Shown: positions 1 through 11,807 of the stretch, in pieces | How positions within the stretch are numbered: the first letter of the stretch is position 1 | Layout: every line of letters begins with the position of its first letter | Assembly (NCBI RefSeq): GCF_009870125.1 | Contig: NC_046679.1 | Coordinates: 11,656,001 to 11,720,000 of the forward strand | DNA from: Drosophila pseudoobscura | Lineage: Eukaryota; Arthropoda; Insecta; Diptera; Drosophilidae | Direction of reading: 5' to 3' | Length of the DNA stretch: 64,000 nucleotides | Notes under the pieces: model-generated | What the model was told of the DNA's origin: nothing | The model's input: only the letters and a program-made list of their open reading frames with translations | Databases searched by the model: none | Made by a program: the position numbers and the translations under genes

Positions 1-335
1 GTATTGCAGTGCAATCGAAAATAGCAATCGAATTATTGTTGTTATCGATTTACAGAATTCAAATTCAAGTGGCGCGCCAATTTCCGTTGCCGATCCAGAG
101 AATATAATATAGAATAAATATTAAAACCGGTTCGATGGCTCTCAGAACACACATAAAATATTCTCTTATCAAATATATTGAACTTTTGAGCTGGGCGCAC
201 GTAATAGTTCCAATATGGGGAATGGATGGAATGGATGCGACTTTTGTCAGTCTCATTTCTCAGCCGGCCGAGGCGGATGCTGGAGCTTAACGAGTTATTT
301 TTACAATTAAACGGAGTAGCGTATAGAGTACTACC
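1..335. other. Upstream flank of the yellow-family gene
   Basis: No coding region can be supported here. The stretch is AT-rich with mixed-frame short ORFs only. It presumably holds the promoter and 5' UTR of the yellow-family gene that begins at 336; no clear TATA box or Motif 1 was recognised. Confidence 0.4.
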
Positions 336-2616
336 ATGCTATCTTCACACTTACTCATCTGCCTAATCTGGTGGTCGCACTTTGTATTTATTGTGCAAGG
401 TGACGGCATGATTGAGGTTTTCAAATGGAAGCAGATGGACTTTTACAATCGCGGAGATGGTCGCCATAACGTTGAAGCTAATCAGGGCCACCAGGGCAGC
501 AGCAGACCCGATAGGCCATACAATTCCGGTAGCTCAGATAACCCGAATGAATGGAAAAATGGAACTAATTTGTATTCTACTTTCCTTTACTAGCTCCGGT
601 AGTGTTTCCAGGAAAGTACTCCCGTCTAAAACGTGAAAGTTTCACCTCCCGCGACACCCCCCTCGGCGTTAGTTCACGCATTGGGAGCAATGATAATGCT
701 AATGCTCCGTACATCCCCTACAATAACGTACCGATGGGCGCCACACATTTCCGGGGACGCCTCTTCGTCACGATGCCCAGGCGGCGTGTCGGCATCCCGT
801 CGACCTTGAACTACATCGACCTGTCGCGCGACGGCAGAGAGCGAAGCCCCAAGCTGCACGCCTATCCAAATTTCGCCCTGAACCAGTTTAATGAGAGTTC
901 GCAGAATCTGGTCTCTGTCTATAGGACCACCGTAGATGACTGCCAGCGTTTATGGTTCATTGACACCGGAATGCTGGAGTATCCAAGTAAGTTGATCATC
1001 TCTCTGGCCCCCCTAATCGTTTGCATATCGTGTTTATCGCATCCCCTCCTGGAGTGCCTGGAGTGCCGTGCCCAATTACGTTTACGTTTCTCATTACACA
1101 TCCAACGTTTGTGTTGTGCCGAAAGCTCAATTATCGGTGCCATTTGCATTGAAATTGATTTATGAGACAAACACCCAACGGATAGGTGTAGTGTTATAGC
1201 CGATAGTAATTGTAGAAACGGTCGTCGTTCCCTTGCCTTACCTTGGGGATGCATTATAAATTCAAACATATTTATACCCAGTGCGGGTGTAATGTTCGTT
1301 CTGAATGAATTAACCATTTGGAATAGATAATTTGTCAGATATCAATGCAAAAATATAAATAGAAAGCGGATATCTTATGGTATCCATAGTAATGTCGATA
1401 ATTATTTTAGATAATTATTAACTTATTATACCTTACCTTATTATATCTTACTGGGAGAGAGCTAGCTGTGGAGAGAGTACAAACCGGATATGAAAATCTC
1501 ACGAATCTCGCGGGGCGCCCACCATTGCTTTAAGGAGTCGGCAACGCATCCTTCTGGCTGTTTATAGACTACACTGCACTCTGTGACTGCAAATAATTGC
1601 CTAGCCTTTTTATAAGATATCAATACAAACTTTTAATCGATGTACTTATTTTGGCTTCAGATAACCGCCAGCAAATCCGGCGTCCCAGCATTTGGATTGT
1701 CGACCTCAACACTGATCGGGTGATCAAACGCTTTGAGATTCCCGAAAGCCTTGTGGAGACTGGTCGGGGCTTGGCCAGTATCACCATCGATGTGCAACCC
1801 AACAAGTGTGGCGAGGCGTTTGCCTACATTCCGGATCTGGTGTACCGGCGCCTGTACGTGTACCATCTGTCGGACGATCGGATTTGGGCCTTCGAGCACA
1901 ACTACTTTAACTTTGATCCACTGGCCGGCGACCTGAACATTGGCGGCCAGTCGTTCCGATGGGACGATGGCATTTTCTCCACCACACTGGGGCCACGGCA
2001 GCCGGACGGGAGTCGCGACGTCTACTTCCATCCGATGGCCAGCACCAACGAGTTTGTGGTCTCCAGTCGGGTGCTGCAGCTGGAATCGAATGCTGCCCGC
2101 GCCGATCATGGCAGTGATTTCCGGGTGCTGGGCGGCCGCGGTCCGTCCACGCAGTCGACAATGCACGAGTACGATCCGCGCACTGGGGTGATCTTCTTCG
2201 CTGAAATACAGAAGAACGGAGTTGGATGCTGGAAGACCAGCAAACCCTTCTCGGTGGAGAACCATGGCACAGTCGACTCGAATGCCAGCGATATGATTTA
2301 TCCCAGCGATTTGACGGTATGGAGTGGTTATAACAAAGACAATGTAGTAGGAAGCTGGCAGTCAGACTCTTTTAAAATGTTTTTTAAAGTCCTAAAAAGA
2401 CCGTTCAATAGCCATTTATATTGTGTTTGGTTTTCGCCTTGCTCGTCGCAATTATAATTTGTTAATTTTTTGTAGATCGATGAAGAGGGCACCATTTGGA
2501 TGATGTCCAACTCCATGCCCATCTTTATATACTCCACACTGGATACGGATGTCTACAATTTCCGGATCTGGAGGCAGTCGACTTCGAAGGCTAAACGCGG
2601 AACGGTCTGTGAGTGA
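336..2616 (+). CDS. Yellow/major royal jelly protein family member, secreted
   Basis: Four exons join in frame: 336-528, 594-986, 1661-2316 and 2476-2616, giving about 460 aa. The first ~22 residues ([13 protein letters not shown]...) form a signal peptide. Residues ~30-75 are a Gly/Asn/Ser-rich spacer. The MRJP-type beta-propeller follows, recognisable by [18 protein letters not shown] in exon 2 and by [27 protein letters not shown] and [21 protein letters not shown] in exon 3. Exon 4 ends with [10 protein letters not shown] and a C-terminal tail with stop TGA at 2614. Yellow proteins are extracellular; some members act in melanin metabolism or bind small ligands. The first intron (65 nt) has a CTAAT branch site but a weak GTAGCT donor. 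Which paralogue (e, f, h, k) cannot be decided from sequence alone; the length resembles yellow-h from memory, but the other genes suggest Muller E. Confidence 0.88.
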
Positions 2617-3588
2617 TTGAAATTAACGAGCAATGTACATTTGTGTGTGGAATTGCTTTAATGAATGTAATGGAAATTACCCACTCCACTGGAAACTTAT
2701 TTGTTTTTACATATACATATGTATAAAATATAAAATAAATCAAAAAGCATTAAACAACAAATACATGTACTGTTTAAAATTGCCTAAATTTGAGTACTCG
2801 TTTTTATCACATCTTAAAAGTTACGCAGATGCTTATGTCTTTTTACACGAATCAAGTGGAAAACATTAAAGAAAACATCAAACAATCAATCAATCAATCA
2901 AAACAAAATCAGAGGCACTCTAATATTGCATAAGGATACTAAGTTGCACAGGTTTTGTATAATACGCGTCTAGAACTATATAGATTCTTTATATCTGGAA
3001 TCTGGACCAAAAATATATCAAATTATTATCTTAAATACTTGTGTAAATTTCTCATAATGTCGCATCCAAACGTAATCGAGGTGTAAATTTTGGTAACTTT
3101 TCAAAGTGTCAGCTATATGGTATACATATATATATATATATATATATATATCTATAAATGATCAATTTGTATATGATATATATGTATATATGAGTTTATA
3201 TAAAAATTTGCAAAAATATATAGGTTTTTTTTTTGTTTTTGTTTGCTTTCTGTTAGTTCTGCACTAAGTTTAGTCCTTTAAGTAGTCCTTTGTCGTTCAT
3301 AGTATGTGTATAAAATGGTTCTACATATACGAGTTGACTATATAGTGGTTCCATTCGCGATCCGAATGGAATGGAATTGGAATTGGAGTTGGTATTGGAA
3401 TGATTACTGGCCCAGCATATAACAGTTTCGAGTTGCTTCATAGCTACACATAAATAATATATATATCAATTCGATTGGCCACACAGCCTCCCCCCACAGT
3501 GTGCAGGACTCGACTATTTTCTTGGACGTTATTAGGCAATGACTGCACCATCAAGTGGCCCATGCGACACCAGGCAGCAGGGCAGAAA
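2617..3588. other. AT-rich convergent 3' flanks
   Basis: Lies between the stops of the yellow-family gene (+) and the PDZ gene (-). It is very AT-rich, with an ATAAAATAAAT stretch near 2725 that could serve as a polyadenylation signal and a (TA)n tract. No gene is supported. Confidence 0.5.
3126..3151. repeat. (TA)n dinucleotide tract
   Basis: About 13 uninterrupted TA units, followed by further TATATG-rich sequence to ~3230. Confidence 0.9.
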
Positions 3589-5848
3589 CTACTGCACTAG
3601 ATAGTCCTTATAGCCACGCAGTGACTTGAGTTGCTTCTTCAGCTTGGTTATCAAATCCGACGGCTGCACCAATATTGATATGTCGCGCCCCACCGAATTG
3701 AGGCGGTCGCGTATCTCCAGGTCCTTGAAGAACAAATTGAGCGGCCGTCCATTGATCTCGGTGAGCATCCAGAAGGTCAAGGCATTTCCATCGCACGATT
3801 GGGTCTGTTCGAAGGACGAAATTCCAGTTTAGTGAGGTATTCTAGGGTATAAAGATTCTACGTTACCTTTGGCGGCAGTCCGTGACGAGCGGCCAAGCTG
3901 TTGGGCACCACATCCACAATCGTTGAGGTATTGCCATCACGAATGAGGCCCAGACACTGACCCTCGCGATCACGGCGTATGGCATACGCCCGACCAAAGG
4001 GAATGCGACGCAGCAGCACCTCGACCTGTTTGATCGATAATAAAGCGCTTAGAAAAGATTCAACGAGACAAGAAAACACTTACAAAGAGAGTATTGGTGT
4101 TCCTAATGATCTTGTTGGCCTCCGTTGCGCTGCTGATGCTCACGCCTGCTATGGAGAGCAGCTGGTCGCCGATGTGCAGAGCATTGTATAGCACCGGATG
4201 CTCTTTTTGCTTCCAACCCGCAATCCTGCAACCAACCCCCAAGGAATGCAATACGAGTATAGTGTAACTGCAGACACTTTTAAGATGCTCATACATACCA
4301 TACACCCCCGAAGGCTTCCACCCAGGCAATGGAACCCACGCAATCCTTGCGCCGCAGATTCAGCCGCACTCCACCGGGATGCATGATCTCGCGTCGGAGC
4401 TGCATCACCTGTTGCTCGCGCAGGGTTAGTCGCTTGTTGGGCGATTGCTGGATTGCTGAGGTGTTCGGATTCGTGCTAGGCGAGGCAGCACCCTGAGGTG
4501 GCGGTTGCATTCGAAACCCGCCCCGTCCTGGGGTAAATTGTTCATTGTTGTTGGCGTTCCGTTCGTTCCGTTGAGTGTTCGGCTGCGTGGCACCTGCAGC
4601 ACCTGCATTACGCTGCAGAGGAGCCTGGGCATCTGAGGTGGACGAGCTGCGCCTGCGCTGCTCTTGACTGTCAGCAGCAAGGGCGGCCGCATTGCTTCGA
4701 TAAGCAGGCGTGGCCGCGCTTGCGCTGGCCTGCTGTTCGATATTGTTGTTGGCCGCGCTCGTTGTTTTCGACGACGGCTTGCCCCTCAGCGGGGTGTTGA
4801 GCATCTTCAGATAGTGGAAGTCGCGCCGACTGGGTCGCGAACTAATGACCAGCTCGGTCAGGCCTCGGGTCAGCTGTGGCACGGTGCGACCAGAGCTCGT
4901 TGCAGGCTGGGCCGCGGGTGAGGCAATGCGACGGCGCGGCAGGGCCGGACTGCCATTGGGCTGCACCGGCGTGGGATGTGGAGGCTGGCTTGGAGTTTGA
5001 GTTTGAGCCTGAAGAACGCTTGAGCTGATCGCTCCCCGCTCTGTGTCCTGTGTCCTGGTTGGGCTACTGCTGCTGATCGGTATACTGGAGGAGAGGAACA
5101 CCTTCTCGTAGTGCACGTTGCCGCTGATTATCGAGTCGCTGGTCTGTTCGCTGTTGACGCTGATGTTCGTGATGCCCGAGGTGTTGGCGCTGAGGATTAT
5201 CTTCTTGCTGAGCTTTGGCGTCGTCTGCGGTTTGACGGCGATATTCGCGGCACTTCCGCTTGGCGCTGTCGCTGCCATTGGAGATGTCGAAGATGGATAG
5301 CAAGTGCCGTATACAGCCACCGTGGTCGCCTCTCCATCGCTCATCACCTTCACCTTGGTGGTGTTCGCATTGGCGTTTGTATTGGAAGCCGCCTGTGGGG
5401 CTGGGGCATTGGAAGCACTCTGTTTTACGGGCGTCGTATAGGTGTTACTGCTGCTGCTGGGCTGTTGGCCCAGCACTTGAATGGTACTGGCATTGGACGG
5501 AATGATTTGTACGTTGCTTTTATACTCGTGTTGCGGTTGTGCTTGAGACTGTTGCGGGTCCAGCTGCAGCTGTGGTTGTGGACGTTGCTGCTGCTTCTGA
5601 TTGCCACTCGCCGCCTTCGTCTTGACACCGACTTCGGGAAAGCGGAAGATTTCGGCTATTATACTGTTGTTCTTGGGCGGCAATTCGGGCGGCCGTTCCA
5701 GGCCGTTACTTGGGTTCGATACTTGAATGATTGTTATGTTGTCCTGAGGCTCATCGGTTCCTGTTCCAGGGACGCCGCTGCTTGCGGCTTGAGACATAAG
5801 TGGTTTCCGTGGCATCCTTTTTGATTTATCAGCTGCTCCAGCAGACAT
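3589..5848 (-). CDS. Tandem-PDZ-domain protein with long low-complexity N-terminus
   Basis: Four exons on the minus strand join in frame: 5848-4299, 4225-4084, 4025-3867 and 3804-3589, giving about 688 aa. Residues 1-480 are Gln/Ser/Pro/Ala/Asn-rich and look disordered. Two PDZ-like domains follow. The first (~residues 490-575) has the typical LHIGDQLLSIAG and TEANKIIR strands and helix. The second (~575-670) has TIVDVVPNSLAARHGL and LTEINGRPL followed by ISILVQP. The C-terminus is basic (KLKKQLKSLRGYKDYLVQ). PDZ domains bind C-terminal peptides, so a scaffold role is likely, but the partner is unknown. The start at 5848 is the first Met of the long frame and lies 112 bp from the divergent coiled-coil gene. 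I do not recognise the gene name. Confidence 0.82.
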
Positions 5849-5960
5849 GGAGCGGGATGTTTGGGGTCTAGAAATTAAGAAAGCAGCTTGCCTTTTGGTT
5901 AAAAGTCAAATACACTCGATATATAAATAAATACATATCTAAACACACAAATCAGACGAC
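5849..5960. promoter_or_regulatory. Short divergent intergenic region (candidate bidirectional promoter)
   Basis: Only 112 bp separate the start codons of the PDZ gene (-) and the coiled-coil gene (+), so both promoters and 5' UTRs must lie here or overlap the genes. No DRE, Motif 1 or TATA element was identified with confidence. Confidence 0.5.
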
Positions 5961-6932
5961 ATGATAATTTCCGCAGAAACGCTGGACAAGATGTATGTGA
6001 AGGAAGTGATCACCGTTGCCAAGATGATCGTTAAATTGCCAGCCAGAGACCACTTAGTTCCAACATGCACTCACTGGCTCAACATCTTCCATAACGCCGC
6101 GCCCGAGGTTAAGTTCGAGCGCAATTGGATGCTGCTGCAGCTGCACACACAGCTGAACAGGAAAAGCAACATTGGCTATCCCTTCACGGATCCAACCAGC
6201 TTCCACATGGATTTGCGCGCACTGATGCAGCGCAGCGAACAGATGAGAGAGTCGAATGACGTGGATGACGACAATGGGGAGTCGTGGGCCAGCGCAGAAA
6301 AGAGCACCATCTCGATGAGCGAGCTGGAGAGCGATTTACATGAGCGCAACCAGCAATTGTTAAAGGAAAGTGATGCTTTGCGCAGCGAGCTTAAGAAACT
6401 GCAGGGTCTGGAAGACGAGCTTCAGCAGCGAAAACAAAAATTGAAGAAAATGGAGATGGAGACGAGGGATTCGGGAGAAGACATGCAAATACTCGCCTCC
6501 TCCGCCACTATGGCCCTCAAACTGCTGTCCACCAAAGAAGATGCCAATGCGAAGAGCCAATTCTTTAAGACCCTGTTCAGTCCGTTGGGTCAGGACGAGA
6601 AAGATTTGGCGCAAGTGGAGAAGCTTGACACGATGTTCGATACGCTATTGCGTGACTCCATCAATGGCTATAAGCAAAAACAGCGCGACCTGGTGGTGCA
6701 GGAAGTGAGCTTAAAATACGACAATGTTGTCGCCGACTTCATCGAGCATTATGGAAAGGTTATGGAGGGAAAACTCGTCGCCCAGGAAAAAGAGCTGGCC
6801 CAGTCCGCCCTGAGGTACCTGGAGGTGCTCCGCAAGCACTTCGTCTGGAAGTACATGGGCAACGACAGCACAAAGGAGGCTGTCCTCAAGTTCTTGAAGC
6901 GGAGCTGCCAGCAGATGTCGGAGATTTTGTAA
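5961..6932 (+). CDS. Coiled-coil protein of unknown function
   Basis: Single uninterrupted frame of 323 aa from ATG at 5961 to TAA at 6930. The N-terminal ~90 residues look globular and helical (LPARDHLVPTCTHWLNIF, FERNWMLLQLHTQLN, GYPFTDP). Their pattern resembles DUF4485-type domains of CEP112-like proteins, which is a guess. Residues ~95-120 are acidic (DVDDDNGESW). Residues ~115-175 are a strong coiled coil rich in E, K, L and Q, and a further helical region runs to the C-terminus. There is no signal peptide or membrane segment. It is intronless, divergent from the PDZ gene and convergent with the PH-domain gene 114 bp downstream. A cytoskeletal or centrosomal role would be inference only. 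Confidence 0.8.
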   Translation: MIISAETLDKMYVKEVITVAKMIVKLPARDHLVPTCTHWLNIFHNAAPEVKFERNWMLLQLHTQLNRKSNIGYPFTDPTSFHMDLRALMQRSEQMRESNDVDDDNGESWASAEKSTISMSELESDLHERNQQLLKESDALRSELKKLQGLEDELQQRKQKLKKMEMETRDSGEDMQILASSATMALKLLSTKEDANAKSQFFKTLFSPLGQDEKDLAQVEKLDTMFDTLLRDSINGYKQKQRDLVVQEVSLKYDNVVADFIEHYGKVMEGKLVAQEKELAQSALRYLEVLRKHFVWKYMGNDSTKEAVLKFLKRSCQQMSEIL

Positions 6933-7046
6933 AAAGGGAGAGTCCTGGGTATTTTACCTGGGTATTAGGCGTTCACATTGAAGCATATGTTCCAGATTTA
7001 AGATTTGATCTGCAATTTGCAAAAACATTTATATTTGTTATATGTT

Positions 7047-8258
7047 TTATATGGGTCCGTGTCTTCTCTTACCCGCGGAGGCACGCTGCGCTGTGGCTGC
7101 CACAACATCGACCCGCACGCCATTGTCCGTGAGGACGCAGGCCCTTCGGAGAAGAGGCGACAGGAATTCATCATCAGAGAGGTTCACGTCCGCATCACTG
7201 GCAGAGTTCAATTGCTGGGGCTCGTCGGTGGCCTGCTCCTCGTCCTCGGGTCTATTGGGGGGCACTGAAGCCGTCGCGGTCTCGCTTATTTGCTCGCTGT
7301 AGGTGCTAATGGGATCGGAGAGCATGTTGAGCAGATGCTGGGTCAATGTGTTGGACATGGCTGTGGCTGGTGGTACTGCAGCCGCAGTTGGAACCGGAGT
7401 GGAAGCATTACTTGGGGCTGCCTGTTCACTTGCTGGCAGATGATGCTGCGTCTGCGGGTGCGGTTGATGAGCAGCCACGACACGCTCCACTCCCGGCACT
7501 AGGGCCGCCGGCACTGGGGGTGGCGGCGGCAGCGGCGATGTGGGATCCCGTGTGGGCAGCAAGGGGGCGCGAACTTCAGGTAACTTTGTGTAGAGGTTTT
7601 CGCGCGGCGACAGAATTTTCATTTCGCGCAACTTCGAACGCAGCGTTTCCACCCATTCTTGCATAATTTCCCTGTGAACGAAACGAAACGAAACCGAAAG
7701 TGAATTGTGTTTGGGCAACAGAAAAGCAATAGCAATAGCAATTATTTCCCCGTCTGTGCCTGCGTGCGTACGACATGGCCAGCTTACCATGACACGGCAT
7801 GAAAGCGCAACACTTCATTGCTAAGCGTTACAACAAATTCAAACTCGTGCGAATTGGGGATCAGGGCGTGCGATATGTGCAGCGTCTCCCGCAATGACAC
7901 CGCCCACTCTGGCATGTGGCCGGCTGCCTGGCGCGGCTCTGCATAGCCCTCCAGCAGGGCCTCCGTGTCATCGTGCACGCAGAACACCACCCAGCTGCAC
8001 TCTGATTTCTGCAAAACCAAGGTCATTCAGTAATTAATTCGTGTCTCAATGATTGAGGAGGGGCTCCGCTCAGCGACCTACCTTGGGTCCGACGGTTAGT
8101 TTCTTTCCATCGGTCGTCAGTCTTTTCAACCACGTATTCTTGTGTATTTCGCGAAACTGGGCCCCGCTTATGGCCCCGACTCCCGTTGCGCCAGAGCTAA
8201 CGCCCGACAGAGGTGCAGGTGCGTTTGAGTTCGCAGGTGCTGCAGCCGCCGCAGCCAT
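7047..8258 (-). CDS. PH-domain protein with proline-rich C-terminal region
   Basis: Three exons on the minus strand join in frame: 8258-8082, 8008-7788 and 7671-7047, about 340 aa. Residues 1-32 are Ala/Ser/Gly-rich. A pleckstrin-homology-like domain spans ~residues 38-155: KNTWLKRL opens it, CSWVVFCVHD and FEFVVTLSNEVLRFHA form strands, and the C-terminal helix carries the invariant Trp in WEIMQEWVETLRSKL. A proline run (PLPPPPPVP) and a low-complexity Pro/Ala/Thr region follow, then an acidic DADVNLSDDEF segment and a basic tail. PH domains bind phosphoinositides or protein partners; this suggests a signalling adaptor. The promoter side carries a Motif 6 array at ~8458-8512. A longer alternative isoform past the stop cannot be excluded. 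Confidence 0.8.
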
Positions 8259-8454
8259 ATCCCCAGGGCCAGTCCCGTGGCAGCTTTCCTCTCGATGCGA
8301 TGGCTACAATGCTGGATATCCGGATCGGGTCCTCAATTTGCATGCTTTGGGCCTATCACTTTAATCAATCTCACATTTCACACAATTTCAGCAAAATTTC
8401 TGCATTTTCATAGACAACAACAAAAAATCAACAAACGACGACGCCATGTTTCGA

Positions 8455-8512
8455 TAAAATATACCGTCCGATATACCAAAATATACCAAAATATACCGTA
8501 AAAATACTGACG
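8455..8512 (-). promoter_or_regulatory. Motif 6 array upstream of the PH-domain gene
   Basis: Four to five ATATACC(G/A)-type units occur within 60 bp. On the minus strand they read GGTATATT and TGGTATATTTT, matching the Ohler Motif 6 consensus (KTYRGTATWTTT) of Drosophila housekeeping promoters. The array is about 200 bp upstream of the PH gene start codon and directly abuts a dispersed repeat copy. Confidence 0.6.
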
Positions 8513-8514
8513 AA

Positions 8515-10380
8515 GTCAAGTTCTGTTATGCATATTCCTCGTTTTCGATCTTCCGTCGAATAATACTCGCTATATAGAACATTTAGCCATGCCCACATAA
8601 TTTTACCCGATTAAGGAATCAATTTTCTATTTAACTGGTGTATTCTTAATACTTGATTTGTTTCTTTGCTACGGCAATTGCTGTTTATGCTCTTCAACTA
8701 CAATATACCATCTCGTATGATGAAAACCCGAACTTATCCCACTTATGCCCCAGATATTTAAATAGTTCAGCTACTTGAGGTAAATGGCGAAAACTATTAA
8801 CGATTGTAAATTCTTCTTGTAGATCCATCCTATCCTTCCCTTTAACTTGCAAAAAAACCCCACGAACTCCACCTGAACTGCGCTAAAATGATTACATTTT
8901 CTTTATTTTCGGTGGAAAATGTAAATACCCCCTTGGCATATAATAGGTTAATCGTTCTCCGTCAGGATTGGAAACCATATTCCTCATATTCTTTGTTCCG
9001 TTGAATATTACCAGCTAAATAGCACATTTAGCCATGCCCACATAATTTTATCCGATTAATAAATCAATTTTCTACTTGACTGGCTTATTTTAAATACTTG
9101 CTTTTATTGCATTTTGCGTAAAAAGAGGTTTTAGCGAAATAAGTCAAACAAAAAACAAGTAGCGAAATAGGTCAATCAAAACAAACGAAAAAGGAAATTC
9201 GTTCATATTGCTCAATTTTGATATTCCATTGAATAATGCTGACTAATTAAATCTCTTAGCAATGCCCACATAATTTTATCCCATTGATGAATAAATGTTC
9301 TGCAAGATTGGATAGTTTTCAATCCTTGCTTTTATTGTATTTATTGTAAAAAAAGGGTTAAACGAAAAAGTCCAACAAAAAAAGAGTCACTATGTTGCGT
9401 GTAGGCCTTTGTATACCCTATTTTGTTAATTTTATATGAAGATGAAAAGTGATATATAAAGACCTTTTCTCAAATTGATATTCCTTAGACATATTAAAGT
9501 ACATTATTAGTATCTTTTGTATATTTATCTCGATCCTGATACCTACTGAGCCTTGGAAGACAAACGTATTCACAATTCTATAACATCCATTTCCCCCAGG
9601 GTAAGTGTGCTTGGAATTAGCAACATTTGTGCATGGAATTAGCAACATTTGTGTATGGAATGGGACTCATTGTTGCAATAGCGAAACTGCGGCGAATCGG
9701 GTATTGCCTATATTTCAAGCTATATAGATTTTCCCACTTAGCTTTATCCCATAGATAAATGTATTTTCTACAAGATTGTTTCTTTTAATCACCTTAATGT
9801 ATTTTATTTTGACCAAAAAACGGTTTTCAAGTAAATGTTGCCGCAACTTTTGTGTATGGAATGAGACTCATTGTTGCCAAAGCGAATTGCGGCGAACTGC
9901 GGCGAATTCAAATTCGATTCAAAAAAACGACCAATTCCTCATATTCTTTGTTCCGTTGAATAATACTATCTATATAGAACATTTAGCCATGCCCACTCAA
10001 TTTTGTACGATTGATGAATCAATTTTATACATGATTGGTCTATTCGAAATACTTGCATTTATTGGATTTTTATATAAAATTGAAAATTAAATTAATAGAT
10101 GACAAAAATACCATTTAGCACTAAAAAACACCACATGGGAGCGCGGCGAAAACCAGTTTCTACAGTATATACGGTCTCACTTGAAAAATATACCGAGTGG
10201 TGCGCGCCAAATCGAACTTTTTTGAATGTGAGCGACAAGGATTTAAATGTTGTCAACCGGGCCTTTATCTATGCCCACATAATTATATCCGATTAATTAA
10301 CATATTTTCAACTTGACTGGCTTATTTTAAACACTTGCTTGTATTGGATTTCTATACCCTTTCTTAAATGTACAGCAGCT
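8515..10380. repeat. Cluster of degenerate dispersed repeat copies (family R1)
   Basis: At least five divergent head-to-tail partial copies of one family can be read at about 8530-8670, 8965-9150, 9205-9400, 9935-10095 and 10262-10370, with a more diverged piece at 9700-9840. Each contains a variant of the core CCATGCCCACATAATTTTAT, then CCGATTgATGAATCAATTTTCTAC, then a TTGCTTTTATTG-like segment and an A-rich AAAAGGTTTAA segment. A tail beginning TATACCCT and ending CCCAGGGTA lies at 9412-9605. The copies look like an old non-autonomous element, possibly DINE-1/Helentron-like; the family name is not certain. A local tandem duplication (TTTGTGTATGGAATG...CTCATTGTTGC) is seen near 9645 and 9850. 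Confidence 0.7.
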
Positions 10381-10569
10381 CCTGTAGGTTTTGAGTATTC
10401 TGTCAAACTAGAAATATTGTATGTAGCTTCATAAGTTTCTTGTCGCAGATTTTCATTGTGACACTGCCAGATAATGAACCCTTTTTTGCCACAACCCACT
10501 CTTAATTCCGCATACAATGAAACCATCAAGTTAGTCCGACTCCAGCTTTATTACTCTTCACAGCCGGCA

Positions 10570-11345
10570 TCCAGTTTCTGTAAATCACCGAGGAGGTGGT
10601 CAAATAAAAGCGTCGGAGAAGGCACGTAGCAAAGCAGCCTCGAAAGTCTCCACTCGAGAGCGTGCAGATCGCAACGCCCTTACTGTAGGCTCAATCTGGT
10701 CGTGGAGCCACCACGCATCATCAAGTCGTCGGCCGCCGTCTCCTCGGCCTCGGAGGACTCGCGTCGCGCCTCCGGCAGTAGCTCTACTCTTGCTCCTCCT
10801 TTTTGATGAAAGTATTGCGCTTGCTTTTGTTTGCTTTAACGGCATATCCAACATCTTCTGGTGATTTTTTTTTTTTGATCCCATTCATTTTAGAGACTTT
10901 TTTAATATGTCGTACGTTTCTACGTGAAACAACGTGACATTACAAAAAGGCTCCATGATGGATGGCATCAAGAAACAATCACCTGAAGATGATGCTAATA
11001 CAGTAAGAGCAAACAAGAGCAAGCACAAAACTGCCATCAAGAAGGACTGCCATCGCCAAGGATTTATCCACAGAAAGCAGGAGAAGAGCTAGTCGTCGCT
11101 GGTCCGACAAAAATGACTGGCTGTCATCAGCAGTACCTAATAAAATGGGAGGGAATAAGTCAAATAAGACAGAACAAATATTTATAAATTAACATTTAGT
11201 TAACCTTTTTAGATTCGACGAACATGGGCTCAGCAGGATGGTCCACAGCAGGGACTGCAACAGGGGGCGCCGCAGGGTCCGCAAGGGCCACAGGACCCAC
11301 AGCCGACGCAGCGCAGTCTACAAAGTCCAAAGTATGAACCTTAAA
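10570..11345. pseudogene. Decayed coding scraps within repeat-rich DNA
   Basis: Several protein-like stretches appear on the plus strand, separated by stops and frame changes. They include a Lys/Ala-rich segment at ~10595-10680 (SEKARSKAASKVSTRERADR), a shifted Ser-rich segment at ~10700-10800 (EPPRIIKSSAAVSSASED), a basic segment at ~10985-11090, and a Gln/Gly/Pro-rich segment at ~11213-11345 that ends in TAA. A minus-strand 94-aa frame (10600-10884) covers the first part and is equally unsupported. Together they look like a broken copy of a gene, or chance reading through GC-rich sequence. Its parent is not recognised. Confidence 0.3.
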
Positions 11346-11599
11346 TTACAAAACAAAAAATGTTAATTATTTTTCAAAACGTTTTTTTACAAATTTTTTT
11401 ACTTTTTTTTACTGGAATCCAAAAACACAAAACTAAAAATTAAACAAGAAATTTCAGTGTTCACTCTACTCCTGATTTCAGACTGACGAGATACATAAAA
11501 CAAACATGTAAGCCATTTTTTCCAAGAGTTTGAACTCAAGGCTAATGTGATGATATTTATTTAAACAGTCCCACGACTTTTCAATATTTTCGGTGGTAT

Positions 11600-11775
11600 A
11601 TTAAAATCTTCTCCGTTGAGGATTGGCAACCATATTCCTCGATTTTAATATTTCGTGTAATATTTCTAGCTGGAAAGAATCCTCAGCCCTGCCCAATTCT
11701 TTTTGTCTTCAAAATATTGTTGAAATACCTCTTAAATTTCCTCAATTCCCCAGGGTATGCAGAATGTTGCTCAAT
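11600..11775 (+). repeat. Degenerate copy of dispersed repeat R1
   Basis: Contains the GATTGGCAACCATATTCCTC start shared with the copy near 8965, a diverged ...CCTGCCCAATTCTTTT core and the terminal CCCCAGGGTATGCAGAA tail seen also at ~16388. Internal sequence is shortened relative to the 15.9 kb copy. Confidence 0.55.
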
Positions 11776-11807
11776 CCGCGCCATGTTGAGACGATAATTT
11801 CTTAATG

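Noticed and set aside
5111-5824. 237-codon plus-strand frame
   Set aside because: Antisense to the Gln/Ser-rich region of the PDZ gene; composition is the complement of CAG/AGC repeats.
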